64,000 nucleotides of DNA, taken from positions 1 to 64,000 of the forward strand of contig JAUMZK010000013.1 in the NCBI GenBank assembly GCA_030528145.1. Direction: 5' to 3'. This DNA comes from Actinomycetaceae bacterium (GTDB lineage Bacteria > Actinomycetota > Actinomycetes > Actinomycetales > Actinomycetaceae). Below the pieces are notes generated by a model that made no database searches, was not told the DNA's origin, and saw only the letters and a program-made list of their open reading frames with translations. Of the stretch, positions 35,763-44,380 are shown one piece after another (the stretch's first letter is position 1; each line of letters opens with the position of its first letter). The position numbers and the translations under genes are program-made.

Positions 35763-37466
35763 CTACTGAGCATTTACCGAAGACTTCCTGAACATCCACT
35801 TACTTTCCAAGGCGCGCACATTCGGCACTGCTGTGTCCACTTCAATAATAGAAAGACCCCGAACAGGCTGTGCTAACAGGAGCTCCAGTTGGGCGAAACT
35901 GGTGGGTGCATAATATTGCGCCCCCACCCCCGCTGCCACCGCCCCAATATTTAGGCGCTGCGGAGTAGCGAAGAAACGCGGAAAATCGTCTCGGTGGGAA
36001 CCGTCCCCGTGCTCCAAACCAGCAAATATGCTGCCGCCCTCGTCGTTTAACACCACCACCTGCAAATCTACTTCGTCCTCGTATTTGCCAGCCACTAAAC
36101 CACCCAAATCGTGAACGAACGCCAAGTCACCAACCAGGACCCGCACACCCATATCACTGCCCGCAGCTAGCCCCCGAGCGCTGCTGATAATCCCGTCGAT
36201 ACCAGCCAGACCCCGGTTCGCGTACACCTGGGGTTGACTAGCATATACCGGCGCATACTTGTCCAGGTTTCGCACTCCCGCGCTGGCTGCCACATACAGC
36301 AGCGGATTGTGGTCGGGCACTTCGGCAACGCTGTCCCAAACTGCAACAGCGGCGCGCGCCGGATCAAAGGCTTCGCCAGGGATTACTTCGGCAGCGAAAC
36401 GAGGGGCGAAACTAGTAGCCGCGTCCTCGTCAAATTGTTGCCACTTGGTCAGCCACTGTGGAGGCGCCGGACGCACCGGGGGCAGCTGAAAAATAACTTC
36501 CTGGGCGGTGCCCGTACTATCCACCCAATTGGGCCCCTCTGCTAGCACAATTTTGCGCACACTTGCATCCGCCAGCAACGCCGCCACCGGGCGGGACAAA
36601 GTGGGTCTGCCCACTTGAATAATCTGCCGGATCTCCCCACATAAATCCGCCAAATAATGCGGATAGTGCGCCAGAGCGGTCCCGTAACGCGCGCCCGAAC
36701 TAGGCTCCGCCAAAATGGGCAAACCACAGTCGGTCGCAAAATCAACCACCCGCCGCGCCATCTCGAAATTGGCGCTATCCCCCGCCACAACTACCGTGCC
36801 TTCGGGGTCAAAATCTTCTAAAGTACGGTGAAACGTAGGTCTGGGTAACGCGAAAGGTGGCAACTTTGCCACTTTCGCCGCTGGTGAAGCCAACGGATTT
36901 TCAAACTGTGCGTTCACATGCACCGGTCCGCTCGCTCCCGCAACTAAACGCCGCAACTGCCCTACCACCAGGGGGTCAGGCGTGACTGTGGTCTGGGTGG
37001 TGGGCGCCAAATCGACCTCGTCGCAAACCAAAGTACCAAAAATACCCGCCTGCAAAGTGGTTTGATTCGCCCCACTGCCGCGCAACGTGGCAGGACGATC
37101 TGCCGTAAGCGCCACCAAAGGAAGACCAGTAGCGCGCGCTTCACTGAGGGCGGGTGCCAAATTGGCTACCGCCGAACCGGACGTAGTTACCACCGCTACC
37201 GGCACCGGGGGGCATTTCGCGCGCGACATTCCGAGGGCGAAAAATCCGGCAGTGCGCTCGTCGACACGCACGTGCAGGCGCACCAGTCCGGCGCGCTCAT
37301 GTGCCGCGAGCGCATACGTCAGAGGGGCGTTGCGCGAACCTGGGCAGATAACGAAGTCGTGAACGCCTACGCTGATAAGGGCACTGAGGATGTCGCGGGC
37401 GCGGGTCGCGGACGAGTCCGTACCGTAGGTGGGTGAGGGCGTGGGGGTTTGCCCAAACTTAGTCAT
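35763..37466 (-). CDS. menD: 2-succinyl-5-enolpyruvyl-6-hydroxy-3-cyclohexene-1-carboxylate synthase
   Basis: 567 aa ThDP enzyme that joins 2-oxoglutarate-derived succinic semialdehyde to isochorismate. Seen: FVICPGSRNAPLTYALA, VRVDERTAGFFALG with the catalytic glutamate, VTTSGSAVANLAPAL, and the C-terminal VGDLAFVHDLGGL and VVLNDEGGSIFAGLEH (ThDP/Mg site). ATG 37466 overlaps the menC stop by 8 bases, indicating translational coupling. Length is normal. Confidence 0.95.
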   Translation of the reverse strand: MTKFGQTPTPSPTYGTDSSATRARDILSALISVGVHDFVICPGSRNAPLTYALAAHERAGLVRLHVRVDERTAGFFALGMSRAKCPPVPVAVVTTSGSAVANLAPALSEARATGLPLVALTADRPATLRGSGANQTTLQAGIFGTLVCDEVDLAPTTQTTVTPDPLVVGQLRRLVAGASGPVHVNAQFENPLASPAAKVAKLPPFALPRPTFHRTLEDFDPEGTVVVAGDSANFEMARRVVDFATDCGLPILAEPSSGARYGTALAHYPHYLADLCGEIRQIIQVGRPTLSRPVAALLADASVRKIVLAEGPNWVDSTGTAQEVIFQLPPVRPAPPQWLTKWQQFDEDAATSFAPRFAAEVIPGEAFDPARAAVAVWDSVAEVPDHNPLLYVAASAGVRNLDKYAPVYASQPQVYANRGLAGIDGIISSARGLAAGSDMGVRVLVGDLAFVHDLGGLVAGKYEDEVDLQVVVLNDEGGSIFAGLEHGDGSHRDDFPRFFATPQRLNIGAVAAGVGAQYYAPTSFAQLELLLAQPVRGLSIIEVDTAVPNVRALESKWMFRKSSVNAQ

Positions 37467-38466
37467 GAAGTTCCTTTGCCATTAATTCCAGCCGGTGGGA
37501 CCATTTTTCGGTGAGTTTCGTGGGCGCTTTAGTCAAGGGGGCGTCCACTGGGGGGCGCACGGTGGGGAGGAAACCGTTTTGGGGGATCAGTGGCCGGGTG
37601 GTAACGTCACTTGTAAACATGGTCACGGTGCCTAAACCGCAGGCGGCGTCGGTGCCGAGGGCGGCGGCAGCAGCCACGCCCGCGCTGATCCCCACCGAAG
37701 TGTCGAGGGCGCTGGAAATCACCACTTTTAGTCCGGTTTCGGCGGCTATTTCGAGGGCGCTGTCAATACCACCCAGTGGCGCTATTTTTATTATTGCTAC
37801 GTCGGCGGCGCCCAGGCGGGCTACTTTCAGGGGGTCGCTGGCTAGGCGGATGGATTCGTCGGCGGCGATGGGGACGGTAACGTGGCGGCGTACCCAGGCG
37901 AGGTCAGTAATGTCCGCGCAAGGTTGTTCACAGTATTCAAATTCGGCGCCACTGCTGGTAATACAGGTTTCGAGGGCGCAAATTGCGCGTACGGCATCTG
38001 CCCGGTCCCAGGCGGCGTTGGCGTCCACACGTACTTTTGCCGCCCGTCCGTGAAGTTCTCCGAGTTTTTCGGAAACTGCGCGGATGCGCGCCAAGTCCGC
38101 AGCTAAATCGGTGCCGGGGTCTGCCACTTTCACTTTGGCGGTGGCACATCCCAGGTTGGCGACGTGGGCGGCGGCAGCAGCGGGGTCCATTATGGGAACC
38201 GTAGCGTTGACGCGAACCCTCTGCGAACGCGGTACCGGATATTCATTAGTGGCACATTTGATGGCGCTACTTAGCCACGGCGCACTCTGACGCGGATCAT
38301 AATCCCAAAATGGGGCACATTCCCCCCACCCCGCAGACCCGTGCAACAAGACGCCCTCGCGCACCAAAATGCGACGAAACCGCCTGCGCAAGCGCACCGC
38401 GAAAATGCGTGCCTGCGTTATTCCTCTTTCGGCGAGGGCGGCGGGCACCGGAAAATCTGCGATCAT
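37459..38466 (-). CDS. menC: o-Succinylbenzoate synthase
   Basis: 335 aa enolase-superfamily enzyme that dehydrates SHCHC to o-succinylbenzoate. The acid-base and metal residues are visible in TAKVKVADPG (KxK), VRVDANAAW (Asp), FEYCEQPC (Glu), IAADESIR (Asp) and IIKIAPLGG (Lys). ATG 38466 overlaps the stop of the preceding membrane-protein gene as ATGA; the longer frame to 38547 lies inside that gene. It is followed by menD with overlap. Confidence 0.93.
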   Translation of the reverse strand: MIADFPVPAALAERGITQARIFAVRLRRRFRRILVREGVLLHGSAGWGECAPFWDYDPRQSAPWLSSAIKCATNEYPVPRSQRVRVNATVPIMDPAAAAAHVANLGCATAKVKVADPGTDLAADLARIRAVSEKLGELHGRAAKVRVDANAAWDRADAVRAICALETCITSSGAEFEYCEQPCADITDLAWVRRHVTVPIAADESIRLASDPLKVARLGAADVAIIKIAPLGGIDSALEIAAETGLKVVISSALDTSVGISAGVAAAAALGTDAACGLGTVTMFTSDVTTRPLIPQNGFLPTVRPPVDAPLTKAPTKLTEKWSHRLELMAKELHD

Positions 38467-38786
38467 TTCGCCCACTTTGGGTACAGCCACCGGGGCACCT
38501 TGAAAGGACTGGCACCCCACACCACCAAAATGGCTCCCACCAGGCATAGTAGCAGCGCGAGACCGGAAACCAGCACACCTACCGTGCCGTGAACCATTTG
38601 TCCCAAACCAACCAGGGACATGCCTACTACCAATATTCCCACCCCAGGAAACAGTAGCAATGCAAAACCGGGATCAAAGAAAGCGAGTTCGTTTGTCCAC
38701 GAACGCGCTCGCGCACTTTTCCCTAAACGGAACCAGGCGGAAACTGCAAAAGCCAGAGCTGCCAAAATCAGTCCAACAAAAATCAT
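38463..38786 (-). CDS. Small integral membrane protein, unknown function
   Basis: 107 aa with three hydrophobic segments (about 1-18, 38-56 and 65-90) and a short basic loop after the first. I do not recognise the family. It is the first gene of the leftward membrane protein-menC-menD(-htrA) unit, its stop overlaps menC, and it diverges from menB. This placement suggests a conserved accessory gene of the locus, but nothing in the sequence gives a function. Confidence 0.7.
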   Translation of the reverse strand: MIFVGLILAALAFAVSAWFRLGKSARARSWTNELAFFDPGFALLLFPGVGILVVGMSLVGLGQMVHGTVGVLVSGLALLLCLVGAILVVWGASPFKVPRWLYPKWAK

Positions 38787-38858
38787 GTCTCCATCCTACG
38801 CAATCCCCAAACGTGTGCCTTTGGCGCAGACTTGAGCCGCGCCCTCGAAAAAGCCGTA

Positions 38859-38887
38859 CTGTCCCCACTGCCCCACCCGGTTACACT
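38859..38887 (+). promoter_or_regulatory. Candidate promoter giving a leaderless menB transcript
   Basis: TACACT at 38882-38887 ends 7 bases before the menB ATG (38895), so transcription would begin at or next to the start codon. CTGTCC at 38859-38864 is a weak -35 at 17-bp spacing. No Shine-Dalgarno sequence precedes the ATG. Leaderless messages are common in actinobacteria. Confidence 0.45.
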
Positions 38888-38894
38888 AAAAAGC

Positions 38895-39872
38895 ATGAGT
38901 ATGCTTCCTTTTGTTTCAGACACTTTCGCTGCCGACCGCTGGCGGGAAGTGGAAGGGTTTGATCTGACTGACATTACCTACCACCGGGGTATTAGCCGGG
39001 GAAAAGACCTTGACGGGCGGGATGCGGGCGCGGACTTACCGGTGGTGCGCATCGCCTTTGACCGTCCCGACGTGCGCAATGCGTTTCGCCCCAAAACAGT
39101 CGATGAACTGTACTTATGTTTGGACCATGCGCGGCAAACCAGCGACGTGGCAGCCATTATTCTGACGGGGAATGGTCCCAGCCCCAAGGACGGCGGCTAC
39201 GGTTTTTGCAGTGGAGGCGACCAGCGCGTGCGCGGTAACGACGGGTACCGTTACGAAGTCGAAGGCGCGGACGCCAGTGCCGACACGGCTACCAGACGCG
39301 AACAAATTGACCCGGCGCGGGCCGGGCGCCTGCATATTTTAGAGGTGCAACGCCTGATTCGGACCATGCCCAAAGTGGTTATCGCGGCAGTGAACGGTTG
39401 GGCTGCGGGCGGGGGGCACAGTCTGAACGTGGTGTGTGATCTGTCAGTAGCCGGGTCGAATGCGCGTTTTATGCAGACCGACGCCAACGTGGGGTCTTTT
39501 GATGCGGGTTACGGTTCGGCGTTGCTCGCCCGCCAGGTAGGCGATAAGCGGGCCCGGGAAATATTCTTTTTGGCGCGCGAATATGATGCCACGGACGCCG
39601 CCAAATGGGGAGTTGTAAACGAAGCCGTACCCCACGAGCAACTGGAAGCAGTCGCCCTCGAATATGCGCGCATTATTGCCACCAAATCCCCCCAAGCAAT
39701 CCGGATGCTGAAGTTTGCGTTCAACCTCGCAGATGACGGTTTGGCCGGCCAACAAGTGTTCGCGGGAGAAGCCACCCGCTTGGCATACATGAGCGCCGAA
39801 GCGCGGGAAGGGCGCGACGCCTTCTTGCAACACCGTCCCCCTAACTGGGATCCATTCCCGTACTATTACTAG
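38895..39872 (+). CDS. menB: 1,4-Dihydroxy-2-naphthoyl-CoA synthase
   Basis: 325 aa crotonase-fold enzyme that cyclises o-succinylbenzoyl-CoA. Seen: FDRPDVRNAFRPKTVDEL, the oxyanion-hole region FCSGGDQRVRG, VNGWAAGGGHSLNVVCDLSVA, and TDANVGSFDAGYGSALLARQVGDKRAREIFFL with the conserved Asp of MenB. The C-terminal HRPPNWDPFPYYY resembles the usual RKPDF-type end. ATG 38895 is chosen because a -10 box lies just upstream; a second ATG two codons later is possible. It begins the rightward menB-menE-menA run. Confidence 0.95.
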   Translation: MSMLPFVSDTFAADRWREVEGFDLTDITYHRGISRGKDLDGRDAGADLPVVRIAFDRPDVRNAFRPKTVDELYLCLDHARQTSDVAAIILTGNGPSPKDGGYGFCSGGDQRVRGNDGYRYEVEGADASADTATRREQIDPARAGRLHILEVQRLIRTMPKVVIAAVNGWAAGGGHSLNVVCDLSVAGSNARFMQTDANVGSFDAGYGSALLARQVGDKRAREIFFLAREYDATDAAKWGVVNEAVPHEQLEAVALEYARIIATKSPQAIRMLKFAFNLADDGLAGQQVFAGEATRLAYMSAEAREGRDAFLQHRPPNWDPFPYYY

Positions 39873-39942
39873 GACTACCGTACTACTAGGATTACCAGGT
39901 TCCCGCAAGTTTTCGGGCACGCATAGTCGCGTTTGGAGTTTC

Positions 39943-41142
39943 GTGAATTATTTAGTTACCCCCGCCAATTGGCGGAATTTGACCGATCTGATTTGCCAGC
40001 GTCCCGATGGTGTCTTGGTCCCCAGCGCGAATGTGGCGACCACTAGGGAAGAGTTACGCAGCCGCGCCCAACCTTTGCCCGGAACTGACGTGGTGTTGAA
40101 AACTTCGGGTTCTACCAGCGGCAACGGGCATTTGGTGGGGTTATCTTGGCAGGCGCTCGACGCTTCTGGGCGCTCTACCGCACAGGTTTTGGGCGAGGGC
40201 GATTGGTTGCTTGCTCTTCCTTGCCACCATATTGCTGGGTTTCAGGTGTTGGCGCGGGCGGCACTGGCCGGGCGCACCCCGTACGTGTTGGATTTAGAGG
40301 GTGGGTTTTCGCCGCAGCGTTTTGCACAGCTGGCCCGGAAAATGCCCGCAGGATCTTTCGTGTCGCTGGTTCCCACGCAATTGCAGCGTTTACTTGCCGC
40401 TGGAGAAGCCGCAGTTTTATCTGATTTTGCGGCGGTTTTGGTGGGGGGTGCGCCGACCAGTTCCGCACTGTTGCAAACGGCAAAGGACGCGGGTATCAAA
40501 GTGGTCACCACGTACGGAATGACCGAAACTTGTGGCGGTCTTTTTTATAACCAGCTGCCCCTGCCGGGCGCCCAGGTCCGAATTGTTCCCGAGGACGCCC
40601 GCGCTTCTTTGACACTCCCGGGCGCAGGCGCAGATTTTCCCACCGTTTCCCCTGCCACCGGACGCATCGAACTTGCGGGACCCATGATTGCGCAAGGATA
40701 TTTGGATGCCCCCACATCGTCCTCGTTCTTTTATGAAGGCGACACCAGGTGGCACCGCACCAACGACATTGGCACCATGGAAGGTGGCAAGTTGGTGGTG
40801 CGCGGGCGTGCCGATGACACCATAATCAGTGGCGGGCTGAAAATCTCTGCCACTGAAATAACCGCCGCTTTGCGCGCCCACCCGAACGTACAAGATGCCC
40901 TGAGCGTGGGGATTCCCGACCCGGAGTGGGGGGAAGTGGTCGGCGCCCTCGTAATTGCCAAAAACTGCCATCCCGCCCACCTGCGGGACTTTGTGGCGGA
41001 CCGCCTGGGACACTCATGTGCCCCCCGTATAATTGCATTTGTGCAGTCGTTGCCGTATCTGGCGCCGGGAAAAGTCGACCGGCGGACAGGACGGGCAGTG
41101 CTGGAGCGGGCACGCCATGACGGCACAGCTTGGACGAAGTAA
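39943..41142 (+). CDS. menE: o-Succinylbenzoate-CoA ligase
   Basis: 399 aa AMP-forming acyl-CoA ligase that activates o-succinylbenzoate. Adenylate-forming motifs: LKTSGSTSGNGHLVG (P-loop), TTYGMTETCGG, and RTNDIGTMEGGKLVVRGRADDTIISGG. The C-terminal PYLAPGKVDRR holds the catalytic lysine. The protein is shorter than most ligases because its N-terminal domain is reduced, as in other actinobacterial MenE. GTG 39943 has GGAG 6 bases upstream. Confidence 0.94.
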   Translation: MNYLVTPANWRNLTDLICQRPDGVLVPSANVATTREELRSRAQPLPGTDVVLKTSGSTSGNGHLVGLSWQALDASGRSTAQVLGEGDWLLALPCHHIAGFQVLARAALAGRTPYVLDLEGGFSPQRFAQLARKMPAGSFVSLVPTQLQRLLAAGEAAVLSDFAAVLVGGAPTSSALLQTAKDAGIKVVTTYGMTETCGGLFYNQLPLPGAQVRIVPEDARASLTLPGAGADFPTVSPATGRIELAGPMIAQGYLDAPTSSSFFYEGDTRWHRTNDIGTMEGGKLVVRGRADDTIISGGLKISATEITAALRAHPNVQDALSVGIPDPEWGEVVGALVIAKNCHPAHLRDFVADRLGHSCAPRIIAFVQSLPYLAPGKVDRRTGRAVLERARHDGTAWTK

Positions 41143-41163
41143 CCCAATTTTTGAAAGGCTTTT

Positions 41164-42042
41164 ATGCTCACTTTGAATGATTGGTTGGAGGGGGCACGCC
41201 TGCGCACCCTCCCGGCCGCCGGGGCTCCGGTTATTGCGGGTACGGGTATTGCTCTTTCCGAGGGCGGCGCCCACCTTGGACGCGCTGCGTTAGCGTTAGC
41301 AGTGGCGCTGTTTTTACAAATTGGGGTGAATTTTTCCAACGATTATTCTGACGGAGTGCGCGGGACGGACGTGGGGCGCGTTGGTCCTCTGCGGTTGACT
41401 GCCAGCGGGAAGATTCCCCCCCGGCAGGTGTTAGCCTTGGCGCTTTGGTGTTTTGGTATTGCCGGGCTATTGGGGTTGGTGTTGGTGGCGGCGTGCGGAA
41501 AATGGTGGCTGCTAATACCGGGCGCGGCCGCCATTGTTGCTGCCTGGTATTACACGGGCGGCAAACACCCGTACGGCTACATGGGTATTGCCGAAATTTT
41601 CGTGTTCGCTTTTTTCGGGTTGATGGCGACCGTGGGTACCACTTACACGCAAACTTTGTCAGCGCCAGTCGCGGCGTGGTTGACAGGGAGCGCGATGGGC
41701 TTGTATTCGTGTGCTTTGCTGATGGTGAATAATATTCGCGATATTCCCACGGACACTGTCCACGGCAAAAAGACTTTGGCGGTGCGTTTGGGCGATACTG
41801 TGGCACGGCGGGTTTATGCTGCAGAAGTGGTGGTGGCGGCGTTGCTGACTGCAGCTGGCATGGTCACAAATCGCGGGCTGGTGGCTTTCGTTACGGTAGT
41901 TTTGCTGATGGTTTCTTTCTACTTAGCGAGCAGGGTGCTTTCGGGAATTAGCGGAAAAAAATTAGTAAAAGTATTGGCCCACACGGGAATTACTACTTTA
42001 ATTGCGGGTATAGCAGTTTTCGTTTGCGGAGCAGTGGGGTAA
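41164..42042 (+). CDS. menA: 1,4-Dihydroxy-2-naphthoate polyprenyltransferase
   Basis: 292 aa, about nine membrane helices of the UbiA superfamily. It attaches the prenyl chain to DHNA, giving demethylmenaquinone. The two Asp motifs are NDYSDGVRGTD (residue about 59 onward) and NNIRDIPTD (about 186), with RLRTLPAAGAPVIAG at the N-terminus. ATG follows GAAAGG. The prenyl diphosphate probably comes from the synthase at the end of the nuo array. Confidence 0.95.
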   Translation: MLTLNDWLEGARLRTLPAAGAPVIAGTGIALSEGGAHLGRAALALAVALFLQIGVNFSNDYSDGVRGTDVGRVGPLRLTASGKIPPRQVLALALWCFGIAGLLGLVLVAACGKWWLLIPGAAAIVAAWYYTGGKHPYGYMGIAEIFVFAFFGLMATVGTTYTQTLSAPVAAWLTGSAMGLYSCALLMVNNIRDIPTDTVHGKKTLAVRLGDTVARRVYAAEVVVAALLTAAGMVTNRGLVAFVTVVLLMVSFYLASRVLSGISGKKLVKVLAHTGITTLIAGIAVFVCGAVG

Positions 42043-42726
42043 ATGTTCAGGGTTCTCCTGGTAGTTTTGTCATTTGCAGTGACAGTGTATGCGTTGGCAG
42101 ATTGTGCGCGTACTAACAAGGAATCCTTGCCGGGCGGTATCCCAAAACCCCTGTGGATGCTGATTATTACGCTAATTACGCCTATCGGCGGGATTGCGTG
42201 GGTGGTCATTTCGCGGGTTAATGCTGCTGAAAACCATGGTGGTGAACTACCCAAAGGCATTTGGTCTGCGGACAATCCGATACATTTTTCGGTGGGTAAT
42301 GCGCAGTCGACTCCCCAGCGCGCCCCGGATGACGACCCGGAGTTTTTGTTCAAATTGCGCAAAGCCGCCCAGTTAAAGCGTGAAAATTCCGAGGGCGAAG
42401 CTGCAGTTTCGTCCTCAGCCCCAGGTCGCCCTCGCCCCACAGAGCAAACCCCATCTCCCCAGCCAGATTCGCAAGATAGGCAACACGGGGAAAACGCACA
42501 GCACGATATAAACGGGCAACGTAGTACCCATAAAAGTGATATTAGGGACCAAACAACAAAGGAAGAAAGTGCGGGGGAACCTCACGCCACTGGTACGCAC
42601 ACAGAACAGCACGAACGCCTGGGCGATGAAAACCCCGCCGATACCGTAAACCCCCATCATGGGGATAGTAAGGACGACGACCGGACTCACAAACCGACTC
42701 ATAACGAGGACGAAGCCCCGCGTTAA
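42043..42726 (+). CDS. PLDc_N-type small membrane protein with long disordered tail
   Basis: 227 aa. The first about 65 residues hold two membrane helices around IPKPLWMLIITLITPIGGIAWVV, the pattern of phospholipase D-nuclease N-terminal domains, which serve as membrane hairpins. The remaining about 160 residues are very hydrophilic (Asp, Glu, His, Gln, Thr) and look disordered. ATG directly follows the menA stop, as in other actinobacteria, so co-transcription is likely. Caution: the second half is covered on the minus strand by an open, strongly hydrophobic frame (42415-42804), so the true 3' end could be questioned. Function unknown. Confidence 0.72.
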   Translation: MFRVLLVVLSFAVTVYALADCARTNKESLPGGIPKPLWMLIITLITPIGGIAWVVISRVNAAENHGGELPKGIWSADNPIHFSVGNAQSTPQRAPDDDPEFLFKLRKAAQLKRENSEGEAAVSSSAPGRPRPTEQTPSPQPDSQDRQHGENAQHDINGQRSTHKSDIRDQTTKEESAGEPHATGTHTEQHERLGDENPADTVNPHHGDSKDDDRTHKPTHNEDEAPR

Positions 42727-42830
42727 AGCCAAAAAGTGAGCGGCGTCCTCGCCCCAGAAACCCCGGAAAAGGATCCGAATCGCGCGATCGCCTACCACCT
42801 GCACTCAACTGGCGCAATTACCGAGGGCGA

Positions 42831-43496
42831 CTAGGCGAGGCGCGCCTGACTGTCACCGGGAACCATGTCGGCGGCCTCACTGAGCAGGTGGCGCACCGGT
42901 TCTGTGTAGGTTATTGCCGACAAAGTGGCACCCTCGAAAGCAAAACTGGTAAGCGAGGCCAAGGAGCACTGGCGCGCCCTGGGATCGTGCCACAAGTGGC
43001 GTCCTTCGGCGAATAATCGCAACGTCCAAATTGGCAACTGGTGGCTGACAACCAATGCTTCTCCCCCAGCTGCCGCCGCCCGCGCACTGGCAATCGCTGC
43101 GACCATCCGACGGGCAATTTCCGTATAGGGTTCCCCCCAACTAGGGCGAAAAACATTGCGGTAACGCCACCAGTACTGCGGATGCGCCAGCAGTGCTCGG
43201 TTTTTATTTACTGCCACGCCCTCAAAAGTATTACCTGCCTCTACGAGGCGCTTGTTGGCGTGAACCTGCAATCCAAACGCGCGGGCCGTGGGCGTAGCAG
43301 TCTGTTGGGCACGCAGCAGCGGCGACGCGACTACGTGCGTAATATTCGCGCCCGCGTCTTTCAGAGCTGTGGCAACGCCCGCGGACATCTGCCACCCCAA
43401 ATCCGACAATCCGTAACCTGACATGCGACCGTACAACACACCTTCAGGGTTATACACTTCGCCATGCCGCATAACGTGCACAATTGTTCGCTCCAT
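42831..43496 (-). CDS. Histidine phosphatase family protein
   Basis: 221 aa. Phosphoglycerate-mutase-like phosphatase with the RHG motif VMRHGEVYNPEG at residues 8-19, GLSDLGWQ, ASPLLRAQQTA and the second catalytic His in LVVSHQLPIW. Enzymes of this branch are broad phosphatases; the substrate cannot be told. In several actinobacteria a homologue lies near men or cytochrome maturation genes. It is divergent from the HAD gene across 34 bases. Confidence 0.88.
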   Translation of the reverse strand: MERTIVHVMRHGEVYNPEGVLYGRMSGYGLSDLGWQMSAGVATALKDAGANITHVVASPLLRAQQTATPTARAFGLQVHANKRLVEAGNTFEGVAVNKNRALLAHPQYWWRYRNVFRPSWGEPYTEIARRMVAAIASARAAAAGGEALVVSHQLPIWTLRLFAEGRHLWHDPRARQCSLASLTSFAFEGATLSAITYTEPVRHLLSEAADMVPGDSQARLA

Positions 43497-43530
43497 GCGG
43501 CTATCCTACCGGTACCTATAAGGTGGAAGC

Positions 43531-44346
43531 GTGAAGAACACCGAAACTGATGCCGCCCCTGGCACTATTGGGGCGTTCTTTGATGTAGACGAAACGTTAA
43601 TTCGTGGGTCGTCCTCGTTTATTCTAGCCAGAGCGCTGTGGCGTCGTGGCATTATTACGCTGGCTGATTTGGCATACGGGGCAAACGCCACCTGGCAGTA
43701 CATTGTGTTCGGGGAAAACCGGCGGCACATTGACAAACTGGTGGCGCGGGCATTGCAATGCATGGCTGGTCACAGCGAAGAAGAACTGATTGGTATTGGC
43801 GAAGAAATTTACGAAAATTTTTTCGCTTCGCGCCTGTATCCGCAGGCGAAGAGCCTTTTGGATGAACACCGGGCGGCGGGGCACGAAGTATGGTTAATTT
43901 CGGCAACGCCCTCACAAATAACCCATCTGCTGGCCCGACGGCTGGGCGCGGACGGCGGGGTCGGCACGGAAGTTACCTTGCGGGACGGACGGTTCACTGC
44001 AGAACTCGCTTCCCCACTAATGCACGGACCTGGCAAAGTATCGGCAATGCGCGGCATTGCGCGCAAACGCGGGATTGATTTGGGGGCGTCCTACGCCTAT
44101 TCAGATTCGGTCAATGACCTGCCTATGCTGAGGGCGGTGGGTCACCCTAATGCTATAAATCCGGACCCAAAGTTGCGTTTGGTGGCTTTAGCAGCGGGGT
44201 GGCGCATTTACGATTTGCGCAAACGCAAACGCACTGACATGGAACAGAAAGCCAAAACTACTGCTAAACGCAGCGCCCACATCGGGTTAGTGTGGTGGCT
44301 GTTTCGCCTATTGCGGCGCCGATTTTCCGGACGTCACGGGCGTTAG
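43531..44346 (+). CDS. HAD-IB (SerB-like) family hydrolase
   Basis: 271 aa. Haloacid-dehalogenase phosphatase of the PSPase-like IB group: motif I AFFDVDETLIRG, motif II LISATPSQ, a conserved lysine near GPGKVSAMRGI, and motif III YSDSVNDLPML. The C-terminal 60 residues are basic and end in a hydrophobic/Arg-rich segment (LVWWLFRLLRRRF) that may touch the membrane. It starts at GTG 43531 with GGTGG 5 bases upstream. Substrate unknown; this type occurs widely as a single gene in actinobacteria. Confidence 0.88.
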   Translation: MKNTETDAAPGTIGAFFDVDETLIRGSSSFILARALWRRGIITLADLAYGANATWQYIVFGENRRHIDKLVARALQCMAGHSEEELIGIGEEIYENFFASRLYPQAKSLLDEHRAAGHEVWLISATPSQITHLLARRLGADGGVGTEVTLRDGRFTAELASPLMHGPGKVSAMRGIARKRGIDLGASYAYSDSVNDLPMLRAVGHPNAINPDPKLRLVALAAGWRIYDLRKRKRTDMEQKAKTTAKRSAHIGLVWWLFRLLRRRFSGRHGR

Positions 44347-44358
44347 GACGGCTGGCGG

Positions 44359-44377
44359 TTGGCGCCGTGGTCGCCAA
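44359..44377. terminator. Hairpin between convergent HAD and EamA genes
   Basis: TTGGCG (44359-44364) and CGCCAA (44372-44377) form a short stem between two convergent stop codons, with AT-rich DNA on one side. Probably a weak bidirectional terminator. Confidence 0.4.
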
Positions 44378-44380
44378 ATA

